A stretch of DNA of 64,000 nucleotides from Hypholoma sublateritium FD-334 SS-4 (lineage: Eukaryota > Basidiomycota > Agaricomycetes > Agaricales > Strophariaceae). Location: contig KN817578.1 of the NCBI GenBank assembly GCA_000827495.1, positions 107,829-171,828 on the forward strand. Direction: 5' to 3'. The position numbers and the translations under genes were made by a program. Position 1 is the first letter of the stretch. Each line of letters opens with the position of its first letter. Positions 13,101 to 23,300 of the stretch are shown piece by piece. The notes beneath the pieces are model-generated. The model saw only the letters and a program-made list of their open reading frames with translations. It was not told where the DNA came from and made no database searches.

Positions 13101-13314
13101 CGCAACCAATGCTACCGGCGGTGCTCGCCCGGGTAATCCTCCTCAAAAGAGGAAGCGATTTGTGACAAACCCACGGGTCAGCAAACGAGATCCCAGTTTA
13201 CGCTGCCCACTGAACTACTACAACCAAGTTTTCTATGCAAATCTAACAAACAGGGAGGTTAGTGCTCTGTACGCGACGCCAGCGGTGGTGTTTCCGATTA
13301 TGAAACATACTTGA
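10111..13314 (+). CDS. Hypothetical protein A1: Pro-rich, coiled coil, 'MSSDESE' C-terminal domain
   Basis: Six exons keep frame: 10111-10911, 10965-11379, 11441-11536, 11589-11810, 11863-12017 and 12088-13314, giving about 971 residues. The order of regions is: Pro/Gln-rich repeats of PPQP[VI]PP type (about residues 120-200), a charged coiled coil (exon 2, roughly 280-390), low-complexity linkers with a 22-residue duplication, an acidic stretch 'DDDEDESDESDEDDDMG', then a conserved C-terminal domain. That domain has basic helical segments, 'GMSSDESEQENGRTVYVVKK', 'EWRSEDITRLLMFID', 'GGARPGNPP' and a final 'LNYYNQVFYANL'. This last series is, from memory, common in Agaricomycete hypothetical proteins and recurs in A2 (40072-41591). 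The true start could be the ATG at 10234. The function is unknown; the layout would suit a structural or DNA-associated protein, but that is inference. Confidence 0.75.
11589..11720 (+). repeat. 66-bp tandem duplication inside gene A1
   Basis: 11589-11654 and 11655-11720 are near-identical 66-bp units beginning GCCCCTCCGTTGCGC. Each encodes 22 residues ending GGDPNPA. The preceding exon (11441-11536) encodes a diverged third copy (PS...GG.[SD]PNP..MDLY), so the unit has been copied at least twice, once as a separate exon. Confidence 0.85.
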
Positions 13315-13502
13315 AAGACTCCTAAACCATTTACATATCTGCATGTACAGTCGTATACCCAAGTCATACCCGAACTTGTCATGTAGTAAGGTTGAGCTCT
13401 GTCATTATACATAATAAGCAACAAATAACCATTGATCCTGAGTGCCAGAACATACCAGGGGGGATGAGCATTGTGAGTTCGCCTGGACCAAGGACTGGGA
13501 AA

Positions 13503-13806
13503 CATTACTATGGGTAAACCATAGCACTGCTGTGGCCTTTCGGGTTTTGATAGCCATTGAAAGATACCTTACTATGGCACGCCATAGAACGGTACGTATA
13601 AGGCGCGCACGTATAAGGCGACGGATTGGCGACAGACCATTCTGCCGCGGCAGCAGAAATGTATGGGCGAGGGCAAGGCGAGGGAGCTGGAAGAGCGACA
13701 ACATTGAGATTATTGCCATGGATAAACCATAGCACTAATTAGGAGCTGTTTCTAATGGCCACTGAAAATAAGGGCACCTTACTACGGCAAGCCATAGAAC
13801 GGTACG
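13503..13806 (-). repeat. Two diverged ~95-bp units, each with two hairpins
   Basis: Unit 1 is 13503-13596 and unit 2 is 13709-13806. Each starts with CATTACTATGG- or ATTATTGCCATGG-type sequence ending CCATAGCACT (first hairpin). Then come a GCC(A)ATTGAAA or GCCACTGAAAA spacer and ACCTTACTATGGCACGCCAT or ACCTTACTACGGCAAGCCAT, followed by AGAACGGTACG (second hairpin). They lie between the A1 stop codon and the CACTA gene. 'ACGTATAAGGCG' is tandemly doubled next to unit 1 (about 13594-13620). Confidence 0.8.
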
Positions 13807-13960
13807 ACTCAAGAGGATAGCCTGAGAGGACTGCGGCTGGCGCCAGGCGCGCAGAATCCTGTCCAGCTGACGAAGATGATCGCACGATGCACATGACCAC
13901 ATGACCTGGACTCAACACTACTTAGTTTCGTGACTCGTCCCAACATCGTGCGACAACATG

Positions 13961-14346
13961 CCTCCAAGGTACTTTGGTTTATCCAAAGTAACTATTCCAT
14001 CGTCTGAGGTGCTTTGGTCATCCAAAGTAACTCTACGAGTAACTATATGAGTAGACTGTCGTCGGCCCATGTCCGTTTTTTCTGAACACCACCTGCCGTT
14101 TACCTTGTATTCGAGGTTTATTGTCCGCACCTAACAACGATGATTATACCCGGCAGGTAAGTCCCTTGGTTAGCTGGGTCTTATTATTCTTAATGGAGAC
14201 TGAGGAAATGCATAAAGGGTGACAATACCGTCTGCAGCGTCTACGTCTTCCAACTCTTGTGGTCATCAATCTCTCCGACGGTGCTCTGGTTCTACCACAG
14301 CACTCACTCCCCTCTAAGGTGCTCTGGTTTTACCACGGCAACTTGG
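13961..14346 (+). repeat. Four further hairpin repeats upstream of the CACTA transposase
   Basis: Copies start at about 13964 (AAGGTACTTTGGTTTATCCA then AAGTAACT), 14005 (TGAGGTGCTTTGGTCATCCA then AAGTAACT), 14279 (CGGTGCTCTGGTTCTACCAC then AGCACT) and 14315 (TAAGGTGCTCTGGTTTTACC then ACGGCAACT). All read in the forward sense and keep the stem CTNTGG...CCANAG with a variable loop. The last copy ends about 25 bp before the transposase start codon. The intervening sequence has no gene. Confidence 0.8.
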
Positions 14347-14371
14347 TTTCTTCCGTATTCCGTCCTCAATA

Positions 14372-17300
14372 ATGCCATTGTGCAAGTGTAGTGTGTATGG
14401 TTGCAATACATTCGTGGATCCAGTGTCAGGACGCCCTGGAAGGTCTCTGCACGCCCGCGAACTGAAGGCCCATGGTGTTGCTCAAGCATTGGCCGCGGCT
14501 CAAACCACATTAGCTGCGGCCCAAATCCCTTCTGTCCGCCACAAAGCAAATGCCGACGCTGCTGCTGCTGTCGATGCGCAGTTAGAGGTCATTACCGCCC
14601 ATCTGGCATCACAGACTCTCGGGGACAAAATAGCCACAACCTCGAGCTCCGTTCACAGCTCTTTGGCCGACCAAGAAGCCGAGACAGCTACGGAAGCACA
14701 GATAGAGGACATCACAGCACAACTGGCCTCACAAACTCTTGCCGACAACGTCTCTGGACCATCCGGTAATCCACTATGGTCGCGCGATGTCAGTCAAGAT
14801 CCGAAAGCCAGTTCCTCGTCGGTTGCTCCCAAGCTCGGCGCCACCTCTCATGCAACCCTATCTGCCGATTCAACAAGTATCTCCACGCCATCAACTCCGA
14901 GTCGGACCCATGAAGACAAAGTCATTCGTGCACAATCTTCTGTCGATTCTTTGCCTCGTTCCACCTCCAGACGGTCGCGGGAAGATGAACTAATTCGTAC
15001 ATTAACCAGTGACATTGAACCTGCCGTAGAGAAACTCTTACAGGAGATGCATGGAGGAATTGAATCTCTTAGATCTCCGTCTTTTGAAGGACCGCCTACT
15101 CCTTTTCCATTGTCCAACCTTCGTGAACGTGCTGCCCACTTACGGGGTCAGTTGGACCTCGTACAAAGGCCATCTCAGGCCGTATTGTCAATTAAAGAGT
15201 CAATTCTGAGTAAATTACAGCGTATTGATCACAAGTTGAAGAAAGCCGAGAAAGGCTGGACCGAAACACTGGCGCATATACGCATGAGAAAGACCCCTTC
15301 ACATGGTGTTCCCCACAACACATGTACGCTTTGTCTTTTCGTCCTGTTGTTAAATTGCTAATTTCACCGCCGCCCCCCAGCTCATCATTTTAAATCCATA
15401 CTGGATAACGTGGATCCTGTCCTTCAAGTCACGTTCTTCATGGTTGTTACTTGTCAAGTCCTTCTAGGTGTAAGCCGACGCGGATGCGAATTCATGTTGA
15501 ATATGATAGGATACATCATCCAATTAACCCTCCTTCGTATGGGCTCAATTTTTTCTCAACGTGATACAAAACTCCTATCCGATATCCCGGCTGATATTCG
15601 AACTGCTGAAACACACTTTCTTCTGCAAAATCAGCACACTATATATGCAGTCTGCCCGAATCCAACTTGCCATTACACCTACAAACCGGAGTTCCTACCG
15701 AATTCGCCTGTTCCAATTTATCCCTCCCAGTGCACACATCGCGAATTCACCGGTGATCCGGTCTGTGGGATGAATCTTCTCAAATCGCACAGTATAGCAG
15801 GACATACCGTATCCTTGCCCATCAAACCCTTTGTCGCGTATAGTTTCAAAGACTGGCTTGGCGGTCTTGTTTCTCGCTCCGGTTTCAAGGAAAAAATGGA
15901 CGCTTCTTGGAAACGTACCGAACAGACTGGGGTCATGCGTGATATATTTGACGGCGAGATGTTGAGGAATTTCAAGGGGCCAGACGGCGAACATTTTAGT
16001 TGCGGAGGCGAAGACGGCGAAGGACGCTATGCTTTTTCTCTATGCATTGATTTTTTTAATCCTTTGGGGAACAAGCAGGCTGGGAAAAAGAAGTCCGTCG
16101 GCTTGATATCTTTAGTTTGCCTTAATCTTCCCCCGGATCTGCGATACAAGGCCGAAAACATGTTTCTATTCGGTGTCGTCCCAGGACCTACGGAACCTCC
16201 TCTGGATTGCCTGAATCACTACCTTACACATCTTGTTGACGAGTTACTGGAGCTGTGGATTCACGGTGTTCGATTCTCTCGTACCTACCGTTCCTATTAT
16301 GGCTGTGTCGCTCGGTGTGCGCTTGCTTGTGTCGTGTCGGACCTCCCTGCGGCTCGGAAAGTCAATGGTTTTGCTGGTGTAGGGCATACCCAAGTCTGCG
16401 CTATGTGTCACTGTGTTCGGGTTAAGAAGGATAACAGAGACTCATATATTTGTTTATGTGACCGCCGAACAAAGGAGGAATACGAGCAGTTAACCAGACT
16501 TTACCTTGATTCCATGGGCGCAGATGAGCGAAAGAAAACCGCTCAGAAAACAGGAGTTCGCTGGTCTGTACTGCATCGACTGCCATATTTTGACCCATCT
16601 CGCTTTGTTGTGGTTGACGCAATGCACAACCTGTTCCTCGGCCTCATCCAAGAACATTTCGAGCTCTTGGGTATTCGTTTGAACGATAAGGAGAAAGACC
16701 CAGCTGCTATTGTGCTCGATATTCCTCAGGAGGTATACAATTCGCCTCAAGTTATTTCTGGTGGTAAAAGTGCCCCTCGGAAAACATTACGATTACTGGA
16801 GTCTTCTATTGCCGACAAACTAGAGACTTCTTCCGGCACAGATCAATTGACAAAGCGCATCACTCGCACTAGCACCCTGCCGGGCCTTCAGTTAATTTGC
16901 ACTCTTCTTGGCATCCAAGTCAAGGATTATTTGCCACCAACGACGTACACTAAGAATAAATACCACAAAAAAGACTACATCGCTGCTATCCTCGCATGGG
17001 TAAGAGTCAAAAAAAAATTAAAAGAAATCATGATCATTCTAATGAAATCTCACTAGCGAGCCGAACAGACCGAAATACCATCTCCTTTGCGGAAGGGTAG
17101 CTTCCTCACACGCCAAGAGGTCGATGAAATATGTGCTGACATAGAGCGCATGTTGACTCCTTCGTGGCTGACCTCTGTTCCACGTAACTTGGGTGAAGCG
17201 AGTCATGGAAAGCTCAAATCTGATCAATGGCGTACTCTGGGCACAACTTACCTTCCTATTTCACTTATTCGCATATGGTCTCCTCTCGACGACGATAGCG

Positions 17301-18352
17301 AGAGATCTAAGTAGTGCAGAAAACTTCTGTCCGCAACATTATCATTGGTATCTGCTGTTACAATTGCCTCGTCGCGTAGCACATCTCACGACAAAGCCAA
17401 TGGGTATCTACGGCACATGCAAAGCTATCTGAGAGAAGTTCGTGAGCTTTTTCCTACGTACAGATTTCGACCCAACCACCATATGGCACTTCATCTTGCG
17501 GAATATCTACGACTATATGGGCCAGTTCATTCATGGTGGACATTCCCATTTGAGCGTTTGATCGGGCTTCTACAGCGCCTTCCAACTAACAATCAAAACG
17601 GTATGTTATTCTCTATTTTTGTGATTGCCACCATTCTAAAGTTTTGGCGGTAGGCGAGCTTGAAGAGACAATATCCAAGACATTCACGAAATCGTCAAAT
17701 CTTCGCGCCTTGATGCTTAAAGACGGATGTCCACCTGCAATCAAAAATTGTCAAGGTCATTTTGGCAAATTCACAGACTCTACAGTCAGAAACACCCTTT
17801 TAACGGATATCTCACATTTTTTGGTCGATATTGAAGAACCCCCTCTCGAAGATGTCAGCGGGATGACAACCATTCCAGAACCCATCCATGGGGTGCTCTG
17901 CTCTTTCTACCATCATTTGCAAGCCGAAACACCCCGTGTCGCTAAATCACTCGGCCACTTCACCATGAAAGGATTGACCTTCTCCTCATTCAAGCGCCAC
18001 CCTGGGAACAGCTCTATCATGGTCCGCCAACGCTCTGGTTCTTCTCTTCCTGCCATCATCGAGGGTATCATTCAAGTCTCGACAACCGATATATTATTCG
18101 CTGTTCGGCACCTTCTGAGGTCCACCTCGACTGACCCATTTCTAATTCATCGTGAGCTTCAAGCATCGTTGTGGTCGTGGCATACAGGCCAAGTTGTCAT
18201 AATAAAACCAGAGGATATTGATTGCCATTTCGCAAGTCTCCCCATACAGTGGGAAGGAGCCAATTGCATCGCTGTGATCTCTTTATCTCGAGTGAGTGTG
18301 TTTATTCTTTCTTTATCAAATGACTATTAAATGATGCCCCCAGGAATATTAA
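14372..18352 (+). pseudogene. CACTA (En/Spm, Tnp2-like) transposase 1, inactivated by an in-frame TAG
   Basis: Five exons join in frame: 14372-15305, 15381-16999, 17057-17600, 17654-18291 and 18344-18352, about 1,247 codons. The N-terminus has 'CKCSVYGCNTFVDPVSGR', then a disordered low-complexity region. The transposase body follows: 'YAVCPNPTCHYTYKP', the diagnostic 'FSLCIDFFNPLGNKQAGKKK', 'LVCLNLPPDLRYKAENMF', 'GVVPGPTEPPLDCLNHYL', Cys pairs, 'YFDPSRFVVVDAMHNLFLGL', and a C-terminal 'FRPNHHMALHLAEYL'. These are typical of fungal Tnp2-family transposases, which cut and paste CACTA elements in the nucleus. Exon 3 has a TAG at 17312-17314 inside an otherwise continuous conserved frame, at a site where the second copy (57488-61595) reads through. 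This copy therefore looks non-functional. No convincing terminal inverted repeats were found. Confidence 0.85.
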
Positions 18353-19902
18353 ATGTAACCAGCACCCATTATATATCCTTCAATAGAACAGGGTATCAGC
18401 CCCCTTTTTGATCTGACGTATGAATGCTTGAACTAGATTGATATGAACTGCTCAACTAAATATACATCATTGATGAATCTCTTTTCAATCGCGTAGATGG
18501 TCGAGTCTGGGACGCTCTACGCTGGCCGCTTATCTAATCATTGGGGTCTCGGCAATGTGTCGCAAAACGCGGACTACCAGCGCCTTGCTGCTGTTGCAGG
18601 CGGCCGGTTCTGCAACCGTGAAAACGATATGTTGAGTAGAAATCCACTTTATTTAACAGGCCGCATACTTACAGATGTTTGCAATAGATGATAGTTTTTT
18701 CAAATTTCAGAAGCTCGTCGTAGGTTGAAAACGCCTTTTCGCTGGCTTGCCCCACCCTCACAGAATTCACGCCTGCAATTAGGCAAGATGTACTGGTCTG
18801 TGCGCCGGACTCCAATTCGCCGCACGCTGCGTGTTTTCTTGGGCGAGACACGCGTCTTTCAATCGAGGCCGCCGAAGGTCTTGGCGATGGAGGACTGCGT
18901 CAAAATGCAGGGTGCCACCAGCGCCGCTAACGACGCGAAAACCATGCCGATGAAGACGCGCACGGTTGCTGCCGAGGCATGCGAAGGGGTGGCTACGTGT
19001 GTTCACGAGGGGCGGGATGGACGCTGAAATGATTGCTTCAGCTCGTGGCCGTACACACAGAGGCGATCGGGTAGTGCAGCTGACGGTGGCCGAGTATGAA
19101 TTGAAGCGCTGCGGTGAGAGTCCGAGGATGGAGGTATGGAGAATGTTAGGAGAGAATGAGATGGGGGCTGCAAGAAAGAGGATGAGTGAGGCGTCTTGCG
19201 GTCGATGAAGATTGGGCGTACGTCCAGCGCTGGGAAAACGTCGAGCATGGGTACCATCGAGACGAACACCTCGTCTAGGCACATATCTTCGGTGGGCTGG
19301 CGCGCATCGAGTACGAACACGGGCCCGGCGGAGCTGAAGTTGTGGTAGGTGGAGGTTAGGGCGCTAAGTTACAGGGGCCAGAGACGGAGACAGTCGGCTG
19401 ATCTAGACGGGACGACGAATACGAGCACGAAGCCAGCGTCGACGGAGCTCGCCATATCCGTGCACTCGCACGCGCCGTCTATCCGCTCGGGGGCCCGGAT
19501 CTGTCGTGATAGGGCTTATCGTGGAAGTCACGGCGCGGGATGTACAGGAGCCTGACGCCGCGGTGAGGCAGGCGGACGTGCAGGGCCAGGGCTGCGGTAT
19601 GTCGCGCGCGGTGTTGCTGCTACCAATGGGGCCCGTGGAGGAGGTGGTGCCTTGGAAGGCGCACGCACGCCGGCAAGATGATAGTACCGCTGCCAACGGG
19701 TGGCGAGCGGCCGCGCTCGATCATCAGCACACACAGCGGCTGTCGAGCATACTCTTGGTGCGCGCGCCCTCGTCGAGTACGGTGCAGAGCAACTGGCGCT
19801 CGACCAGCTCGTGGCGGTGTTGCATTGGGAGTCGTACCTGCACCACGAGCGAGGAACCCAGGCGGGTTGTCTCTGAGAGCGTCGCGCGGATGCTGGGGAC
19901 TG
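18353..19902. other. Gene-free stretch: AT-rich then GC-rich decayed coding-like sequence
   Basis: 18353-18480 is AT-rich and empty. From about 18500 the base composition shifts to high GC up to the Copia insertion at 19903. Minus-strand frames give short protein-like runs such as 'FVLDARQPTEDMCLDEVFVS' (near 19300) and 'LSETTRLGSSLVVQVRLPMQ' (near 19860), interrupted by stops and frame changes. I do not recognise the gene. Minus-strand coding-like sequence resumes on the far side of the Copia element (25554-25680), so this is probably one decayed locus split by it. Confidence 0.45.
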
Positions 19903-20225
19903 TGTTGATGTGTATGCATCGTGGCGTGCAGCGTGCGTGGGTCTTTGACCCGTCTCTTTATTTCTCTGTCTGTTTGTCCTACCGTCTGTTCTAGAGTAGC
20001 CGTGCCCTTAGCGTATAAGTAGATACGGACACTCGTCTCACCACCCCATCCGTTGTACCTAACGCCTGGGGTGAGCCACTTAGTTTACCGTATCGCCTCC
20101 CCCACTAATTACCGTACCTAGATACTCGCTTACACGCGTATAATCTAGGTAGCTAAATACATCCGTTGTACCTAACGCCTGGGATACTCGCTTACACGCG
20201 TATAATCTAGATTTACATCTCTACA
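19903..20225 (+). repeat. 5' LTR of the Copia element
   Basis: The LTR is 323 bp, TG...CA bounded. It contains internal direct repeats: CATCCGTTGTACCTAACGCC followed by TGGG (about 20047 and 20160) and GATACTCGCTTACACGCGTA followed by TAATCTAG (about 20121 and 20183). The LTR is expected to carry the promoter and polyadenylation signals; a 'GTATAAGTAG' near 20010 could be a TATA-like element, but this is inference. Confidence 0.96.
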
Positions 20226-20236
20226 GGTTATGGGCC
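20226..20236 (+). other. Primer-binding site (copia-like, tRNA-iMet fragment)
   Basis: GGTTATGGGCC directly follows the 5' LTR. As I recall, Drosophila copia uses a primer site of the same form, complementary to an internal fragment of the initiator methionine tRNA cut at the anticodon. The ATG at 20230 lies inside this site and so is a poor candidate for the Gag-Pol start. Confidence 0.75.
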
Positions 20237-20391
20237 TATTGAGTGTACTCACGATTTCGCGTGTCCTGATTTCGGCTATCCTTATCTTATCTCTTGGCAT
20301 CTCCTCTCGGCCACACCGCGCCTATTCTCCGCGCGCTCCTGCCACTTATCAACTCCCGATCCTCATTCAGAGGCCACTCCTTCCTCACACC

Positions 20392-23300
20392 ATGGGTCCT
20401 GACGGCGAATCCAAGCTTGACCCCAACGACGCGACGCGCCCCATTGTGGCCGCGCAGCGCATCAGTAGTGCTTTCACCGGCGATCCGCTCGATCGGACAA
20501 AGGGGAACTGGCTCACCTGGAGCAAAGCAATTCAGAGCCACCTCGATCTCTCGCGCCTTGGCGTCCATGTCCTCGCCGCGCCATTTTCCTCCCCGCCCAA
20601 CGCCACCACACAACCCAATGCCTACTCCAACTGGACCTTGAATGACCGGGCCGTTCGCGCCTTCATCGAACTCGCGTGCACTGAAGTCGAGCAAGAGGAG
20701 CTGGCGACAAAGAAGAACGCGCGGGAGTTCTGGACAACGCTTGAGGCTCTTCACACCAACGAGGGACCTGTGCGCCAGGCCCAGTTGATACAAGGTGTCG
20801 TAAACCACCCGTTCTCCCGCGGTTCTGACATGGTCGACGTCGCACGCGCGCAGGTCAAAGATATCGCACGCGCTTTTAAGATGCCTGGCGGCCTCACTCA
20901 GGAAACGTTTGCCTGTGTTGTCTTACTCATGAATATGGGCGACGGCTTGGAGCACATCCGCGCCACCATACAGCGCGACATGCAGAATGCGACCAAAGAA
21001 AAGCCTTTCTCTTCGGCTTCTATCATAAACTACCTCGAATCCGAACGCCAGCTCGTCGACAGCAGCAAGAAGTCAGCCACGTCCATTGCGCTTGCCGCCA
21101 CCAATGCCAATTCCGGCGGCGGCGGCCGCGGCGCCTCTGGATCGCGCCCCTACTGCTCCAACTGCGAACGCGCTGGCCACACGGACAAGTACTGCATTCA
21201 GCCGAAGGGTGGCATGGCCGGAAAAACCATCGAGGAATCGAAGGCACAGCGCCTCCTGGACAATCCTGGACGCAGCTCTCAGCGTGGCGGAAAGGGGGGC
21301 ACGTCCAATACCTCCAACAGTTCCTCCACGCCCAGCAACGCTACGTCGTTCAAGCTACCCGCCGGAAAAGCCATCGCGAAGCACACAGACGCCAATGGCA
21401 ACGCGTACATTGTAATCGTCGACGCTCCACCCACTGACACTGCCTCCTTTGCAGGCTTCACATCCATTAATTCAGATGCACCTGATTTTATTCCAGGCGA
21501 CGATTTCGCACACATTACATCGTCTGATGACCTCGAAATTGCAGACTTCGCATTCTCAGCCATCTCAGGCAATTCCCAGAAAGCACGCGACACAGCGCCG
21601 GTCGATTGGAACGTGCAAATTCGCCCCCTCGATGAAGCGCATGTCAGCGCGGAACCGCTCTCGCTCACCAAATGCCCTTTCCATAGCGACTCCGCAGCAT
21701 CCTGCCACATCTCGCCCGAGCGTCGTGACTTCACCAATCTTCGCCCAGTCACAGGGCGCCGCGTTCACGGCCTCAATGGATCTATAGTCACTGCCTCTGG
21801 CATTGGCGACATCCATCTTCCAGTGTCGACGGACGGCGCACGCTTAACTCTCAAGGACGTACTATATATTCCACAAGCGATGGTACACCTCCTCTCGGTG
21901 GGTACACTTGCCAAAGACTCCAAGCTAGATCACGTCTTCTCCGATGACGGTTACCAGATTGTCACAAAGTCTGGCGGCGAAGTCCGCGCGCTGGGCACCA
22001 TTAATCCCGTGTCACGCATCTACGAGCTCACGGTTCATAACATCACGCGCGCTGAGCGCGCCTACGTTGCCGCACCCGCCAGTGACAATTTACACACATG
22101 GCACCTTCGACTTGGCCACCCAAATTACGCCGTGGTTCAGGCGATGGCGCGCCAAGGCAATATCAGTGGTATGTCACCCGCCATGGCCAACGCACTCCCG
22201 CCTAAATGCGACTCCTGTATCCTTGGAAAACAGACACGAGCATCCGTTCCAAAGAAACGAAAGGAGGGGCCGGGGCATAAGTCGACGCGCCGTCTAGAGA
22301 AAGTGTTCTTGGACCTGCAGGGCCCTCACGCCGTCGAAGCGCGCGGGGGGTATCGTTACACCATGAATCTTATCGATGATTGTACTGACCGCGTGTGGGC
22401 GATCCCGCTTAAGCTTAAGAGTGATGCATTTGGTCAGATTAAGGCATGGACGCTTGAACAAGAGAACCTCGCGCGCGACAAAGTTGGCACCTTTATCATC
22501 GATAACGGCGAATTGAAATCTTCCGAGATGGACTCGTGGCTTGCCCAACGCGGTACGCGCCAGGTATTCACCGCGCCATACACCTCCGCACACAATGGTC
22601 GTGTGGAAAGACTGCATCGCACGCTTCTTGGGAAGGCAAATGCCATGCGTATTCATGCTAAAGTTCCCACAGACATGTGGATGGAATTTTACCTGACCGC
22701 TGTCCATCTGCACAATAAAACCGCCGCGGTTCTATCAGACAGAGCAATCACACCGTACGAGGCATGGCACAAACACGCCCCCGATTACGGATACATGCGC
22801 GAAATCGGTAGCCGATGCTTCGTGCTCATCCAAAGCAGACACAACCCAAAAATATACGAGCGATCCCTCGAATGCGTGCTCATCGGCTATGACTTACGGT
22901 CCAAGACTTACAGGTGCTACAACCGGGAGTCACGTCAAGTATATTCGTCTTTTCACGTGCGCTTCATCGAACATTCCGAGGAGCTGCATACACCAGCGCC
23001 AACCGTAGCCCCACCATCCACCGCTTCGCCTATCAGTCAGATCTGCCAGGGCGCCACGGACACGGCTATCAATTTTGACGACGATGAAGATGATCAGTTG
23101 CCCACGGACTACCGTAAACCCCTTCCAGACCCTGTCGCACCGCCACCTGTTGCGCGTAACCCCGCCCCTGCACCGGATCAGCGTCCCATCGCGCCGCCAG
23201 AAGCGCCCGCCGATATCCCGCGCCGCTCATCGCGAGTCGCCGCTGCCCCTCCCCCAGGTGCACGGGAGTCTAGGATCGAGCGTGTTCGCCGTGAGGTTGC

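Noticed and set aside
13916..13921. CACTAC as the left end of the first CACTA element
   Set aside because: No matching inverted copy (GTAGTG with the same inner bases) was found after the transposase, and the hexamer alone is too short to define an end.
14279..14346. Hairpin repeats as a terminal inverted repeat of transposase 1
   Set aside because: No copy lies downstream of 18352 or near transposase 2, so they cannot be called its termini; they are kept as a separate repeat family.
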